Assembly (NCBI GenBank): GCA_964650945.1
Contig: CAZYXU010000002.1
Location: forward strand, 29,068 to 93,067
Source: JAXGPF01 sp964650945
Lineage (GTDB): Bacteria > Verrucomicrobiota > Kiritimatiellia > JAAZAB01
Direction of reading: 5' to 3'
DNA: 64,000 nt
Positions 32,825-42,210 of this stretch are shown piece by piece. Position 1 is the first letter of the stretch; every line of letters starts with the position of its first letter. Under the pieces are notes generated by a model, which saw only the letters and a program-made list of their open reading frames with translations, was not told the DNA's origin and did no database searches. The translations under genes were made by a program, and so were the position numbers.

Positions 32825-33832
32825 CTAAACCCCCCAATCCTGCACCAGCCAGTAAAACACCGGCACGGTCAGCATGCTTAAAACCGTTGACCAGAAAATT
32901 GCGCGGGCGCTCAGCAGGTTGTCGCCGCCAAACCGCTCGGTCATGATGCTCGCGCTGATGGCCACGGGCATGGCGGCGATCAGGTAACAGGTCAGGCGCG
33001 TGGCAGCGGGAATCCGGATATCCAAACGCGCCAGCAGCCATGCGGCCGCCACCGTCAACAGCGGCGCCGCGGCCAGGCGCACCGCCAGCACGGCCGCCAG
33101 TTCACCGGGACGCTGGCGCGGCGACTCCGCCGGCATCGCGCCCAATTGCGCGCCGGTGATCAACAGCGACAGGGGGATGGTCAGCCCGCCCAGCATGGAC
33201 ATGGCCTGAATCAGCGCCGCCGCCGCGAAATGGTGCGGCGGCATGGGCGCCAGGCCGGCCGATTCCAGCGTACGCGCCGGCGGCCAGAGCAAGGCCAGCA
33301 CGATGCCGGCGGCGGTGGCCAGCAAGCCGGGATTTTTCAGAAGGTTTTTCAACGCCCGCAGGTTCGGCGCCGCGCCCTGGAGGGTCCAGACGCCCAACGA
33401 CCACAAGGTCAATTGCGCGCCGACGTTAAAGAGGAGGACATCGCGCACGCCGGCATCGCCGAACAGGGCCGCCACGATCGGCAGCGGCAGAAAAATCCAG
33501 TTGGGCAAACCCGCCAGGAAAACCACCGTCGGCAGCCGGGCACGGGAGCAAAACCATGGAAGGATGCCCCACCCCGCCAGCCCGGCCAGCAGCATGACGC
33601 CGCCTCCCAGCAGCGGCACAAACCATCCCTGGCGTAAAATGTCCGCATCCACCGAGCGCAACATCTGGGTCAAAACCATGCAGGGAAAAACGATATCCAC
33701 CACCAGGCGGCTCAAAATGCTGGTCAGGCCCGCATTCATGTAAGCCCGGCGCCGGGCGAACCAGCCGACAGCCATCACCAGGAACATGGCGGCAATTTTT
33801 AACAGCACTACCAGATAATCAGGCATAGCCAT
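32825..33832 (-). CDS. AEC-family (auxin-efflux-type) transporter
   Basis: 335 residues with about ten spans in an inverted 5+5 arrangement: AAMFLVMAVGWFARRRAYMN, LSRLVVDIVFPCMVLTQML, and the second half YLIAAMPVAISASIMTERFGG with the conserved MPxAxxxxxxA segment. Bacterial members carry organic acids or amino acids. The start is the ATG at 33832, overlapping the radical SAM gene by 14 bases; the second ATG (33826) is an alternative. A long Arg-rich extension upstream is an artefact of the neighbouring gene. Confidence 0.85.
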   Translation of the reverse strand: MAMPDYLVVLLKIAAMFLVMAVGWFARRRAYMNAGLTSILSRLVVDIVFPCMVLTQMLRSVDADILRQGWFVPLLGGGVMLLAGLAGWGILPWFCSRARLPTVVFLAGLPNWIFLPLPIVAALFGDAGVRDVLLFNVGAQLTLWSLGVWTLQGAAPNLRALKNLLKNPGLLATAAGIVLALLWPPARTLESAGLAPMPPHHFAAAALIQAMSMLGGLTIPLSLLITGAQLGAMPAESPRQRPGELAAVLAVRLAAAPLLTVAAAWLLARLDIRIPAATRLTCYLIAAMPVAISASIMTERFGGDNLLSARAIFWSTVLSMLTVPVFYWLVQDWGV

Positions 33833-34751
33833 TGCCGCCAGGCGCCATGTAAAACCGCCGCCCTTCGCATTCCCGGGTGAGCACCTGGCCGTCCTGGCGC
33901 ATCTTTTCCAATTGCCGGACGGCAACCGCCAGGGCGATGCCCAGGCCGGCGGCAACATCTTCCGCCGTGCCGGGATGCCGCTGCAGCATTGCCAGAATCT
34001 CCGCCGCCGCCGCCGTCCGCGCCGCCGGCGCCTCCGCCTGGCGGTAATCGGCAATCACTTCCGCCGGCGGCCGGAAGCGGCGGGCAATTTCCTGCAAGCG
34101 GCCGGGCGGCACCGGCAGCATGCCGGCATCCGCCGGCGGGCGCGCGACCGTATTTAGTTGCACCCGGTCGGGCGCAATCCGCGCCGCCCAGTCCTGGAGG
34201 GCGGCAAGACTTTCCGGGCCGTCATTGAGCCCCTGTACCAGGAATATTTCCAGCCAATACTGGCGATGATAATCCCGGCGGAAATCCACCAGGCCTTGCG
34301 CCATGCGTTCAAAATCGATTTCCGGCGCCGGGCGATTGATGCGTTGAAAGGTGGCGGCATCGCCGGCATCCAGGGACGGCGCCACCAAATCCGCCGGCAG
34401 GAGTTCCCCGCGCACGTCCGCGCGCCAGAGCAACGCCCCGTTGGTGATCACCGCCACCGGAATATCGGTCAGGGATTTGATGCCGGCGATCAAATCGTCC
34501 AGGCCGGCATAGAGGGTCGGTTCCCCCGAGCCGCCCATGGTAATGTAATCCGGGGCGGAGGACAGGCGGGGCTCCAGCTCCCGCAAAATATCCGCCGCGG
34601 GCAGCCATTGCCGGCGCTCGATGGTGCAGCGGGGGGTGCGGCCGATCTGGCAGTAGACGCAATCATAACAGCAGGTTTTAAACGGCACCAGGTCAATGCC
34701 AAGCGAACGGCCCAGCCGCCGCGAAGGCACCGGACCAAAAATGCAACTCAT
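33819..34751 (-). CDS. Radical SAM protein with C-terminal winged helix
   Basis: 310 residues. The SAM/4Fe-4S motif CCYDCVYC (CxxxCxxC) is at about residues 28-35, preceded by GPVPSRRLGRSLGIDL, a motif of the YfkB/'GPVxSRRLG' radical SAM group. GSGEPTLYAG follows. Residues about 240-310 form a winged helix (ILAMLQRHPGTAEDVAAGLG, then RQLEKMRQDGQV). Group members are often linked to molybdenum-free, metal-storage or nucleic-acid roles, none proven. The start at 34751 was chosen for its GGGGG box; upstream ATGs are weaker. Confidence 0.85.
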   Translation of the reverse strand: MSCIFGPVPSRRLGRSLGIDLVPFKTCCYDCVYCQIGRTPRCTIERRQWLPAADILRELEPRLSSAPDYITMGGSGEPTLYAGLDDLIAGIKSLTDIPVAVITNGALLWRADVRGELLPADLVAPSLDAGDAATFQRINRPAPEIDFERMAQGLVDFRRDYHRQYWLEIFLVQGLNDGPESLAALQDWAARIAPDRVQLNTVARPPADAGMLPVPPGRLQEIARRFRPPAEVIADYRQAEAPAARTAAAAEILAMLQRHPGTAEDVAAGLGIALAVAVRQLEKMRQDGQVLTRECEGRRFYMAPGGNGYA

Positions 34752-34770
34752 GCCCATCCCCCATCGGCCA

Positions 34771-35946
34771 TCACATGCCGACAATTTCACCCATCTTGAA
34801 AATCGGCAGGAACATGGAAATGACGATGCCGCCGATCACCACGCCCAGGAAAACCATCAGCAACGGCTCGATCATGGCGGTCAAACTATCCAGCATGGCT
34901 TCGACTTCATCGTCATAGAAATCCGCGATATTCTGCATCATCTCGTCGATTTTGCCGGTTTTTTCGCCGGCGGCCAGCATATGCACCAGCAGTTTCGGAA
35001 AACAGCGGTGTTTGATCAGGGCGGACGAAAGCGGATCGCCCTGTTCAACCGTGAGCCGCGCGTTTAACACCACTTTTTCAAAAACCTTGTTGCCGGTGGC
35101 CCCGGAAACAATCTCCAAAGCGCCTAAGATCGGCACACCGCTCCGCAGCAATTGTGCAAAGGTGCGGGCGAAACGGCTGGTGGCGACCTTGCGGTTCAAT
35201 TCGCCGATCACGGGGAAATTCAAGGCAAACACCGCCAACTGGTAGGCGCCGGCCGGCGTCTTGGACCATTTACGTAAGCCGAACACCGCCGCCGCCAGCA
35301 GGATCACTATATAAATGCCGTAAGCCCGCAAGGTATGGCTCAAATCCACCATAAACTGGGTCAGCCCGGGCAATTTGGCGCCAAACTCGCCGAACATTTC
35401 CGCAAAAACCGGGACAATGAATAAAATCATCGCCACCGCAATGCCCAAGGCTATGCACAGCACGATGACCGGATAACTCATGGCCGACTTGACCTTGCGG
35501 ACCAGCTTGGCGGAAGCCTCCAGGAAGGTGGCCAGGCGGCCGGCGGTTTCCCCCAACTGCCCGCCCGATTCGCCGGCCCGGATCATGTTGACGTACAATT
35601 GATCGAAAACTGTCGGAAAATGCGCCAGCGACTCCGCGAAGGAAGCCCCGGCTTGCAGGTGATTTTTCAAACCCAAAATCACCATTTTTAAATTTTTATC
35701 CATGGCCTGGTCTTCCAGCGCGTCCAACGATTGGATCAGGGGCATCCCGGCCAGCAACATGGCGGATAACTGGCGGGAGAAAGCCGGCAATTCCTTGCTG
35801 CGAATTTTCTTGGCGCCGGACACACGGACGGACCGGCTGATAATTTTCGCCGGACGGCCAGCGGGTTCGCCGGCTTGACGCGCCGTCCCGCGGGCAGCCG
35901 CCGTGCCATTGTGACTTTTATTGCTGGTTGATTTAAAAACAGTCAT
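34771..35946 (-). CDS. pilC: PilC/GspF-type inner-membrane platform protein
   Basis: 391 residues. Two GspF domains (about 55-180 and 255-380) are visible: ELPAFSRQLSAMLLAGMPLI with the usual leucine pairs and FARTFAQLLRSGVPILGALEIV. Three spans lie near 150-215 and the C-terminus. The Lys/Arg-rich N-terminus (KIISRSVRVSGAKKIRSKEL) is longer than average. PilC organises pilin extraction at the base of type IV pili. It lies 52 bases downstream of pilB. Confidence 0.93.
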   Translation of the reverse strand: MTVFKSTSNKSHNGTAAARGTARQAGEPAGRPAKIISRSVRVSGAKKIRSKELPAFSRQLSAMLLAGMPLIQSLDALEDQAMDKNLKMVILGLKNHLQAGASFAESLAHFPTVFDQLYVNMIRAGESGGQLGETAGRLATFLEASAKLVRKVKSAMSYPVIVLCIALGIAVAMILFIVPVFAEMFGEFGAKLPGLTQFMVDLSHTLRAYGIYIVILLAAAVFGLRKWSKTPAGAYQLAVFALNFPVIGELNRKVATSRFARTFAQLLRSGVPILGALEIVSGATGNKVFEKVVLNARLTVEQGDPLSSALIKHRCFPKLLVHMLAAGEKTGKIDEMMQNIADFYDDEVEAMLDSLTAMIEPLLMVFLGVVIGGIVISMFLPIFKMGEIVGM

Positions 35947-35998
35947 AACAATTGCCGCCTATATTCATCAAAGTCTCATCGGTCCGCCGCCAGGGGCC

Positions 35999-37723
35999 TT
36001 ATTCGCCGCCGCCGCCGCCGGTAACGCTCAGGATTTCCTCCAGGCTGGAAATCCCCTGCTTCACTTTCTCGAGCCCGACCATGCGCAAGGTCAGCATGCC
36101 GTTGGCCACGGCTTGTTCCGTCAATGCGCCGGAATTGGCATTAGCCAGAATCAACTGGCGGATGGCATCATCGACAATCAGAACTTCCATCAGCGAACTG
36201 CGCGACTTGAATCCGGTGTTCGAGCATTTGGAACAGCCCGCCGCCGCATACAGTTGGGCGCCCTCTAAAAGCGCGGGATCGAGGCTGTTGATGCGGAGAT
36301 AGTCCGGCGAAATCGTGGCCGGCTTTTTACAGGCCGGGCATAATTTCTTGAACAGCCGCTGGGCTTGGGCCATGATGATGGACGAAGCCAGCAAAAAAGC
36401 CTCCAAGCCCATGTCCCGCATCCGGGTGATCGCGCCGGCGGCATCGTTCGTGTGGAGCGTGCTCAAGACCAAGTGTCCGGTCAAGGCCGCCTTGACCGCG
36501 ATGGCCGCCGTTTCCTGGTCGCGGATTTCTCCCACCATGACGATATCGGGATCCTGGCGCAGGATGGCGCGCAAGGCATTGGCGAAAGTCAGGCCCACAT
36601 CCTCGTTGATCTGCACCTGGTTGATGCCCGCCAACTGGTATTCCACCGGGTCCTCGGTGGTCACGATATTGACATTCGGCCGGTTCAGGTCCTGCAAGCA
36701 GGAATACAGCGTGGTGGTCTTGCCGCTGCCGGTCGGACCGGTCACCAGGATGATGCCATGCGGCTGGTTGATGGCATAAACCAGGGCCTCGTAGGCTTTC
36801 TGGTCCAACCCCAGGGCGGAGAGCGTGGGCGCCAGGTTGCTTTTGTCCAGAATACGCATGACGATTTTTTCGCCATGAATCATAGGCAAGAGGTTGACCC
36901 GCAAATCCACCTCCTTGCCCAGCGCCCGGATTTTGAAGCGCCCGTCCTGCGGGACACGCCGTTCGGCAATGTTCATGTCCGACATGATTTTGATGCGGGA
37001 GGTGATGGCTGACTGCAGGTTTTTGGGCGGACTGGGAACTTCGTACAATTCCCCGTCAACCCGGTAACGCAGGCGCAACGCGCGTTCCATCGGCTCGATG
37101 TGGATATCGCTGGCACGCCGGCGCAAGGCTTCCACCAGGATGGAATTCACGATCCGGATGACCGGCGCGCCCTCGGCGCTTTCGAGCATTTCGTCAATGC
37201 TGACATCCTCTTTTTTATCATGGCCGACCTCGACATCATCGCCGTCCATCATGTTTTTGAAAATGTCTTCCAAATTCGGGGAAGCCTGCTCCAGGAATTT
37301 TTGCAGCAAATCCTTGACTTCCTTTTCCGCGGCCACCAGCGGCACGATGGTCAGGCCGGTGATGGTCTGCAATTCCTCGGCCGAGCCCATATTGAAGGGA
37401 TCGCCCAGCGCCACCGTCAGCACACGCCCCACCTTGGCGACGGGGACGGCCAGCAGGGTTTTCAGACGTTCCGCCGGAATCAGTTCCAGCAATTGGCTGT
37501 CAGGCGTAAAGTGCGCCAGGGTGATCGGCCGGATGCCCAGATATTCGGCAACGGCCAAGGTCAGGTTGGTCTCGGACACCAACTGTTTTGACAAAAGATA
37601 TTCTTCGAGACGGCGACCTTCCCCCTTGGAAGCCTCCAACGCATTGTTCAAGGATTCGGGGTCAACCGCCTGGCGGCGCAGCAGGATCGTGGCGATTTTA
37701 TTGCTGAATGATCCGCGATCCAT
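35999..37723 (-). CDS. pilB: PilB/GspE-type pilus assembly ATPase
   Basis: 574 residues. An N-terminal MshEN/GspE domain (about 1-150), then the AAA-like secretion ATPase with Walker A VTGPTGSGKTTTLYS (about 330), the Asp box REDP-type TTEDPVEYQ, Walker B DPDIVMVGEIRDQETA, and the His box GHLVLSTLHTNDAAGAITR. A tetracysteine zinc site (CPACKK and CSKC) follows. The start at 37723 has GAGGAG eight bases upstream. It powers pilus extension. It pairs with pilC here, far from the pilM-Q operon. Confidence 0.95.
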   Translation of the reverse strand: MDRGSFSNKIATILLRRQAVDPESLNNALEASKGEGRRLEEYLLSKQLVSETNLTLAVAEYLGIRPITLAHFTPDSQLLELIPAERLKTLLAVPVAKVGRVLTVALGDPFNMGSAEELQTITGLTIVPLVAAEKEVKDLLQKFLEQASPNLEDIFKNMMDGDDVEVGHDKKEDVSIDEMLESAEGAPVIRIVNSILVEALRRRASDIHIEPMERALRLRYRVDGELYEVPSPPKNLQSAITSRIKIMSDMNIAERRVPQDGRFKIRALGKEVDLRVNLLPMIHGEKIVMRILDKSNLAPTLSALGLDQKAYEALVYAINQPHGIILVTGPTGSGKTTTLYSCLQDLNRPNVNIVTTEDPVEYQLAGINQVQINEDVGLTFANALRAILRQDPDIVMVGEIRDQETAAIAVKAALTGHLVLSTLHTNDAAGAITRMRDMGLEAFLLASSIIMAQAQRLFKKLCPACKKPATISPDYLRINSLDPALLEGAQLYAAAGCSKCSNTGFKSRSSLMEVLIVDDAIRQLILANANSGALTEQAVANGMLTLRMVGLEKVKQGISSLEEILSVTGGGGGE

Positions 37724-37825
37724 GCAAATCTCCTCCGCCGGAATTAACAAGCCAGTCTTCCAATGTTCGCAAATATGGCATATTGCGATAATTTTGGCCA
37801 GCAAAAACTTGGGAATCCTATGGCA

Positions 37826-40471
37826 TCATGGCAAAACCGCGGCAATTCCTACCAGCACGCCCAGGTCGTCCGGAAAGCCGGGAGTCGCGGGATTCCAGGC
37901 GGGCGCAACCTGCAATTCCACCCATTCCCATTCCGGCTCGGACAACTGCCGCGCATATGGCGCCGTCACCCAGCGCCATTCCATCGGCGGCAGGCTGCAA
38001 GCCACCAAGCTACGGGCCGGTCCGCGCAATTCCAAATGCGCGCCGGCTGGCGGCGCGCGCAGCAAAAGCAAAAGCCGGCCGGACGCCGTCGGCGGCCGAG
38101 GTAAAAGCATCGCCGCGCGGGCGCGCGCCCAACGGGCTTGCATCGGCGGCAAATCCCGGCGAACCAGCGCCGGCGCCGGCAAATTCTGCACCAAATCAAA
38201 AGCCTGCCCCCGTGCATCCAACACCATGCCGGCTGCAATCAGCCCGAAATCCCCCGCCCTGTCCCCGGTGATTTTTCCCAGCGCGGCAGCCGGCAGACGG
38301 ATGGCGCGCCAATCTTCGCCCAACGGCTGGATCGCCAGGTCCGCCGCGGATAAGTCCGGACAGCCGAGCGCGAGCAGTAAGAGATCGGACGCCGGACGGC
38401 GGTCCTGCAAACTCAGACGGAGATCCTGCCATCTGGCGCCAGGGATGCTCCATGCGCCGGAACGCAGGTTGGCAAAACGCCGTAACCCCATGTTACCGGC
38501 ATCAAACTGCACCATGTAGGGCGACCGCCAATCGCGGCAGCCTGGCGGCGCCTTTGCCGCCAGACGCATGCGATACAGTGACAATTCCATGACATTCCGC
38601 CGCACCTTGGAAGGCAGGCGCCGGCCCGCCTGGCGCAATCGCCGGTATTCCCAGGCGCCGTCAAGCACCGGGGTGAAGACAAAGCGATCGCTGACCGGCG
38701 CATGGAATGGCGAACAAAAAAACACCGGGACATCCGGAAAAAGGCGCATCAAGCGCTCCCATTCGTCTTCAATCCGGGCATAACTTTCGCGCCGCTCATT
38801 GTCAATCCCCAGCACCGGCAGGTTAAAATAATGGTCAAAGGGCGCCGCCAAACGGGAATATTCCACTAACAACGCGCCGTCCGCCGCGCGCACAATCCCG
38901 GCAAACTGCCCGAGAAAATGCGCCAATCCTTTGTATTCCGTCAAAGTGATCAGGTGTCCGCGGCCCCAGATGCCCAGGGCGGCAAAAAATCCCGCCAGCA
39001 GCATCACCGCCAGCGGGCGCCGCCGGCGCCAACCGCCGGCCGGCCATCCGCGGCGGCGCCGCCCGCGGCAGAGACAGGCGCCGCCGGCCGCCGCCAAGGC
39101 CGCCAGAACCAACGCCAGCATCGGCACCACCACGACCATCAAATAACGGGTCATCATAAAGTCATTCAGCCGGCCGGCCAGCAAAATTCCGGGCAATGAT
39201 AAAGCGGCCAGCGCCAGGCGCGCGTTGGAGCTGCGGCCTGGCGCGCCTGGCGGCCAAAGACACCAGACCAGCCAGCCGGCCAGTGCAGCGCCAGCCGCCG
39301 GGAGTGAAAGCATATTCACGAGCGCCTCGAAATCCGTGAGATACAAAAAATGCTCCACGGGGCGACCCAGGAAAGGCAGGCTCCCCTGTCCATCCCGGCG
39401 AAAATAATAATACACGGGAATAATCACCCCGGCCGCACCGAGCAGCCACGCGGCAGCGCGGCGCCAGCGGTCCCGGTTGCCGGGCGCAAACCGCCGCCGC
39501 ACCGCCCGGCCGATAACCAGCAAGCCGGCCGGCACGGCCGCCGCCGCCAGCCAGCCCCAGGGATTTCCCAAAACCAGCCGCAACATATGGCCCAGCCCGT
39601 AATAATCCGTGATCCGGCGCGCCTGGTAGTCCAGGGCACACAACGCCAGCGCGGCAATCAGCAGCACCGGCAGAAATTCCCGACGGCCCGCTCCCAGTAA
39701 AATAACGGCCAACGCCAACGCCGGCGCCACGACATACCAGGCAGTCACATGGAAAAAAGGCGCCAACAAGAGACAAACACCCCCCAGCCAGATACCGCCG
39801 CTTTGCCGGCGGGGCGCCAGAGCTTCCATCGTCAAAATCGCCAGGCCGCCGAACAGCATGAAGGCGGCAATGACTTCCGGGCGCGGGGCGCGTCCGTGCC
39901 AGACGGTCAGCGGATTCAGTAAAAAAAGCCAGAAAACCGCCAGCCCGGCCCAACGCCGCGGCTGCAAGAGGCGGCTGGCCAAAACGCCCAGAGCCAGCGC
40001 GGTGAGGATTGCGAACAAAGGCACAATGTAGAGCGCCGCATGCGGCGTTCCCAGCAACCGCGTCGCCGCGGCGATCAGCAAAGGATAGGCCGGCTGAAAA
40101 TGCGGACCGATCAGCGCCTGGTGTTCATTGCATACCCAGAGACAGGCATCCTTGGTGGGCCCGTAACCGGCATGGCCGAAATAAAACAACGGCCGCAAGT
40201 CCGGCGCCACCAGCGCCAGCAGGTCATCAACGTAAAAAAACTTTCCCTGGCGGCCATAAGAGATCCCGGAATTGATGTAAGCGCCCGGATCTTCACCCCC
40301 GAAAATATCCTCATGGGGACGGAACATTAACAGGCCGGCCAGGGCCAGCATCGCCAGCAACGCCGGGGCGGCGGCCCGCCCGCGCCAAGGCAGCAACAGG
40401 CGGCGCGCCAGGCGCGCCGCGGCCAGTATCGCCGTCATCCATATTAATCCGCCCAGCAGTAAAACCTGCAT
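37826..40471 (-). CDS. Large GT-C-like integral membrane protein
   Basis: 881 residues. The first about 550 residues have roughly 11-12 spans; a luminal motif FGGEDPGAYINSGISYG right after span 2 resembles the acidic first loop of GT-C glycosyltransferases such as the mannosyltransferase/dolichyl-phosphate families. The C-terminal about 330 residues are a soluble beta-rich domain. It may transfer lipid-linked sugars to a surface polymer, but no catalytic residue can be proven. The start at 40471 has a GGGGGG box four bases before; the frame stays open for 470 bases further right without support. Confidence 0.7.
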   Translation of the reverse strand: MQVLLLGGLIWMTAILAAARLARRLLLPWRGRAAAPALLAMLALAGLLMFRPHEDIFGGEDPGAYINSGISYGRQGKFFYVDDLLALVAPDLRPLFYFGHAGYGPTKDACLWVCNEHQALIGPHFQPAYPLLIAAATRLLGTPHAALYIVPLFAILTALALGVLASRLLQPRRWAGLAVFWLFLLNPLTVWHGRAPRPEVIAAFMLFGGLAILTMEALAPRRQSGGIWLGGVCLLLAPFFHVTAWYVVAPALALAVILLGAGRREFLPVLLIAALALCALDYQARRITDYYGLGHMLRLVLGNPWGWLAAAAVPAGLLVIGRAVRRRFAPGNRDRWRRAAAWLLGAAGVIIPVYYYFRRDGQGSLPFLGRPVEHFLYLTDFEALVNMLSLPAAGAALAGWLVWCLWPPGAPGRSSNARLALAALSLPGILLAGRLNDFMMTRYLMVVVVPMLALVLAALAAAGGACLCRGRRRRGWPAGGWRRRRPLAVMLLAGFFAALGIWGRGHLITLTEYKGLAHFLGQFAGIVRAADGALLVEYSRLAAPFDHYFNLPVLGIDNERRESYARIEDEWERLMRLFPDVPVFFCSPFHAPVSDRFVFTPVLDGAWEYRRLRQAGRRLPSKVRRNVMELSLYRMRLAAKAPPGCRDWRSPYMVQFDAGNMGLRRFANLRSGAWSIPGARWQDLRLSLQDRRPASDLLLLALGCPDLSAADLAIQPLGEDWRAIRLPAAALGKITGDRAGDFGLIAAGMVLDARGQAFDLVQNLPAPALVRRDLPPMQARWARARAAMLLPRPPTASGRLLLLLRAPPAGAHLELRGPARSLVACSLPPMEWRWVTAPYARQLSEPEWEWVELQVAPAWNPATPGFPDDLGVLVGIAAVLP

Positions 40472-40549
40472 GCATCCCCCCGGCATTTGACTTGCAGCGC
40501 ATTCTAGCCTTTGATAGAGTGCACGCGCAATCAAAAACCTGTCGCACAC

Positions 40550-41374
40550 ATGAACGCATCCACCACAGCCATCAGCGGCGCCGCCGGCCGGCCCGCGGAC
40601 GCCATCCCATGGTGGCAAACCGTCGGGAAGCTGGCGTGGCACGATCTGCATGCGCGCTATGCCGGAGCGGCGCTGGGCTTGATCTGGAGCGTCGCCCAGC
40701 CGCTGGTCATGGCGCTGATCCTCTGGCTGGTGATCGGCTACGGGATGCGGGCCAACCGGATTGGCGGTGTCCCGTGCCTGGTCTGGATTCTGCCCGGCAT
40801 GGCCGCCTGGAGTTTCTTTGCCGAAGCGTTGCATACAGCCACGCTGGTGCTGCAGGAATATGCGTTCCTGGTGAAAAAGGTGCGGTTTCCCATCATCCTG
40901 CTCCCACCGGTTAAAATCTTCGCTGCTTTGGCCATCCACCTGATCTTCCTGGCATTGACCATGGCCGTGCTGTTAATCCAGGGCGTGCGCCCATCCTGGC
41001 ACTGGCTGCTCCTGCCTTATTACACGATCGGCATGCTGGTGCTGTTGACCGGCCTGGCATGGATAACCGCTTCCCTGCACGCCCTCGCCCGCGATGTCGG
41101 GCACATGGTTAACATCCTGTTGCAGTTCGGATTCTGGTTGACCCCGGTATTTTGGAGCCCCGAGCTGATTCCCAACCGCACCCTGGCAATGCTCTTCCGG
41201 CTCAATCCCATGTTTTATATCGTGGATGGCTACCGCCAATGCCTGGCGCTGCAAAGCGCCGCCGGCATCGATCCGCCGGCCGCCGCCGCCTTCTGGCTGA
41301 CCGCCGGTCTCAGCGTCTGGGCCGGCCTGGCGGTCTTCCGCCGGCTTCGAACGCATTTTGCCGACACCTTGTAA
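40550..41374 (+). CDS. ABC-2 permease for surface polysaccharide export
   Basis: 274 residues with six spans, of the Wzm/TagG/KpsM type: KLAWHDLHARYAGAALGLIW (the RYRxSxLGxxW-like start), PGMAAWSFFAEALHTATLVL, and FWLTPVFWSPELIPNRT. Such permeases need a partner ATPase (Wzt); none lies next to it here. It diverges from the GT-C-like protein, 78 bases away, so both may contribute to envelope glycan. No strong ribosome binding site is seen, so the start (ATG 40550) is moderately sure. Confidence 0.85.
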   Translation: MNASTTAISGAAGRPADAIPWWQTVGKLAWHDLHARYAGAALGLIWSVAQPLVMALILWLVIGYGMRANRIGGVPCLVWILPGMAAWSFFAEALHTATLVLQEYAFLVKKVRFPIILLPPVKIFAALAIHLIFLALTMAVLLIQGVRPSWHWLLLPYYTIGMLVLLTGLAWITASLHALARDVGHMVNILLQFGFWLTPVFWSPELIPNRTLAMLFRLNPMFYIVDGYRQCLALQSAAGIDPPAAAAFWLTAGLSVWAGLAVFRRLRTHFADTL

Positions 41375-41389
41375 AAAAGCAAAAAGGGC

Positions 41390-41418
41390 TTGCGGCAGGA
41401 CACGCAATCGGCTATAAG
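41390..41418 (+). promoter_or_regulatory. Candidate promoter of the NYN-like gene
   Basis: TTGCGG at 41390-41395 and TATAAG at 41413-41418, 17 bases apart, lie about 100 bases before the start at 41517. Confidence 0.45.
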
Positions 41419-41447
41419 TTATAAATCCGTTTAACCAAGCAGGATCA

Positions 41448-41467
41448 AAAAGTCAGGCCTGGCTTTT
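41448..41467 (+). other. Palindrome in the NYN-gene leader
   Basis: A 20-base near-palindrome around CAGGCCTG, flanked by AAAAG and CTTTT, sits between promoter and start. It can form a hairpin followed by four T, so it might attenuate transcription or be a protein site. Confidence 0.4.
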
Positions 41468-41516
41468 GCGCCGGCCAATCCCGCCATTTCCATACCAGCA
41501 AAAGGAGCAGATCGCC

Positions 41517-42197
41517 ATGGGTATTTTATCGCGTCTTTTCGGCGGCGCTGCCGCCCAACCGGATTTTAATTGCACGCCCGCGCCGCAGTTATATATTTTT
41601 GACGCCAGCGGCCTGGCCGAATCCGGGCAAAAAAACAACGCCCCGACCACCCCCCGCGACAACTTTGAGGCCTTGAAAATCCTGGCGCAATTCGCCGCCC
41701 AGGAAGGATTGAACCTCATCGCGGTTTTTACGGGACGGCCGCTGCGCGAAGCGGCGGAAGGGGCGACATACAAAAACGTGGAAGTCCATTACGCGGAAAA
41801 TTCGCCCGGCTGCCGGAAAGTCATGATGAAGTTGCTGCAACGCCAGAGCGGCAGCCGCCGCGCCGTGGTGTTGACGGCCGATCCCGACCTGGAACGGATG
41901 GCCGCCGCGCAGGGCGCTGATTGCATGCGCATCAGCACATTCAAAAAAGTCTTCGATAACCGGGAAAGCCGCGAAGGACGCGACGGCCGGGATAACCGGG
42001 ACCGCCGGCAACCACGCCCGCCGCGCCGCAACGTCAATAATGGCAACGGCAGCGCTAATGCCGGCCAGGACCAAACGGCGGGGGAGGCGGCAGAAAAAGC
42101 AACCGACGCCGCGCCGGCCGATGAGACAGACCAGCGCCCGACCGGCAACGCCGATACCCCCAAAAAGGAAATCCTGGACCTGATCGACCCGCTTTAA
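41517..42197 (+). CDS. NYN/PIN-like protein with basic charged tail
   Basis: 226 residues. The N-terminal domain (about 18-150) reads IFDASGLAESGQ, LNLIAVFTGRPLREAAEG, NVEVHYAENSPG, then AVVLTADPDLERMAAAQGA, like the Asp-ordered core of NYN (YacP-type) ribonucleases; the TADxxL motif is the clearest. The tail from residue 160 is Arg/Asp/Gly/Asn-rich (REGRDGRDNRDRRQP) and probably binds RNA. AAAGGAGC lies before the ATG. Catalytic ability is inferred only. Confidence 0.6.
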   Translation: MGILSRLFGGAAAQPDFNCTPAPQLYIFDASGLAESGQKNNAPTTPRDNFEALKILAQFAAQEGLNLIAVFTGRPLREAAEGATYKNVEVHYAENSPGCRKVMMKLLQRQSGSRRAVVLTADPDLERMAAAQGADCMRISTFKKVFDNRESREGRDGRDNRDRRQPRPPRRNVNNGNGSANAGQDQTAGEAAEKATDAAPADETDQRPTGNADTPKKEILDLIDPL

Positions 42198-42210
42198 TTG
42201 CGGGAGCCGG

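Noticed and set aside
33833..34054. Arg-rich extension of the AEC transporter
   Set aside because: It overlaps the radical SAM gene and is made of repeated Arg codons opposite GC-rich coding sequence.
40625..40650. TGGCACG...TGC as a second sigma-54 promoter
   Set aside because: Only 8 bases lie between GG and GC, and the site is inside the ABC-2 permease gene.
40472..40939. N-terminal extension of the GT-C-like protein
   Set aside because: It runs antisense across the ABC-2 permease start and is hydrophilic shadow sequence; the Met at 40471 is followed immediately by the first membrane span.
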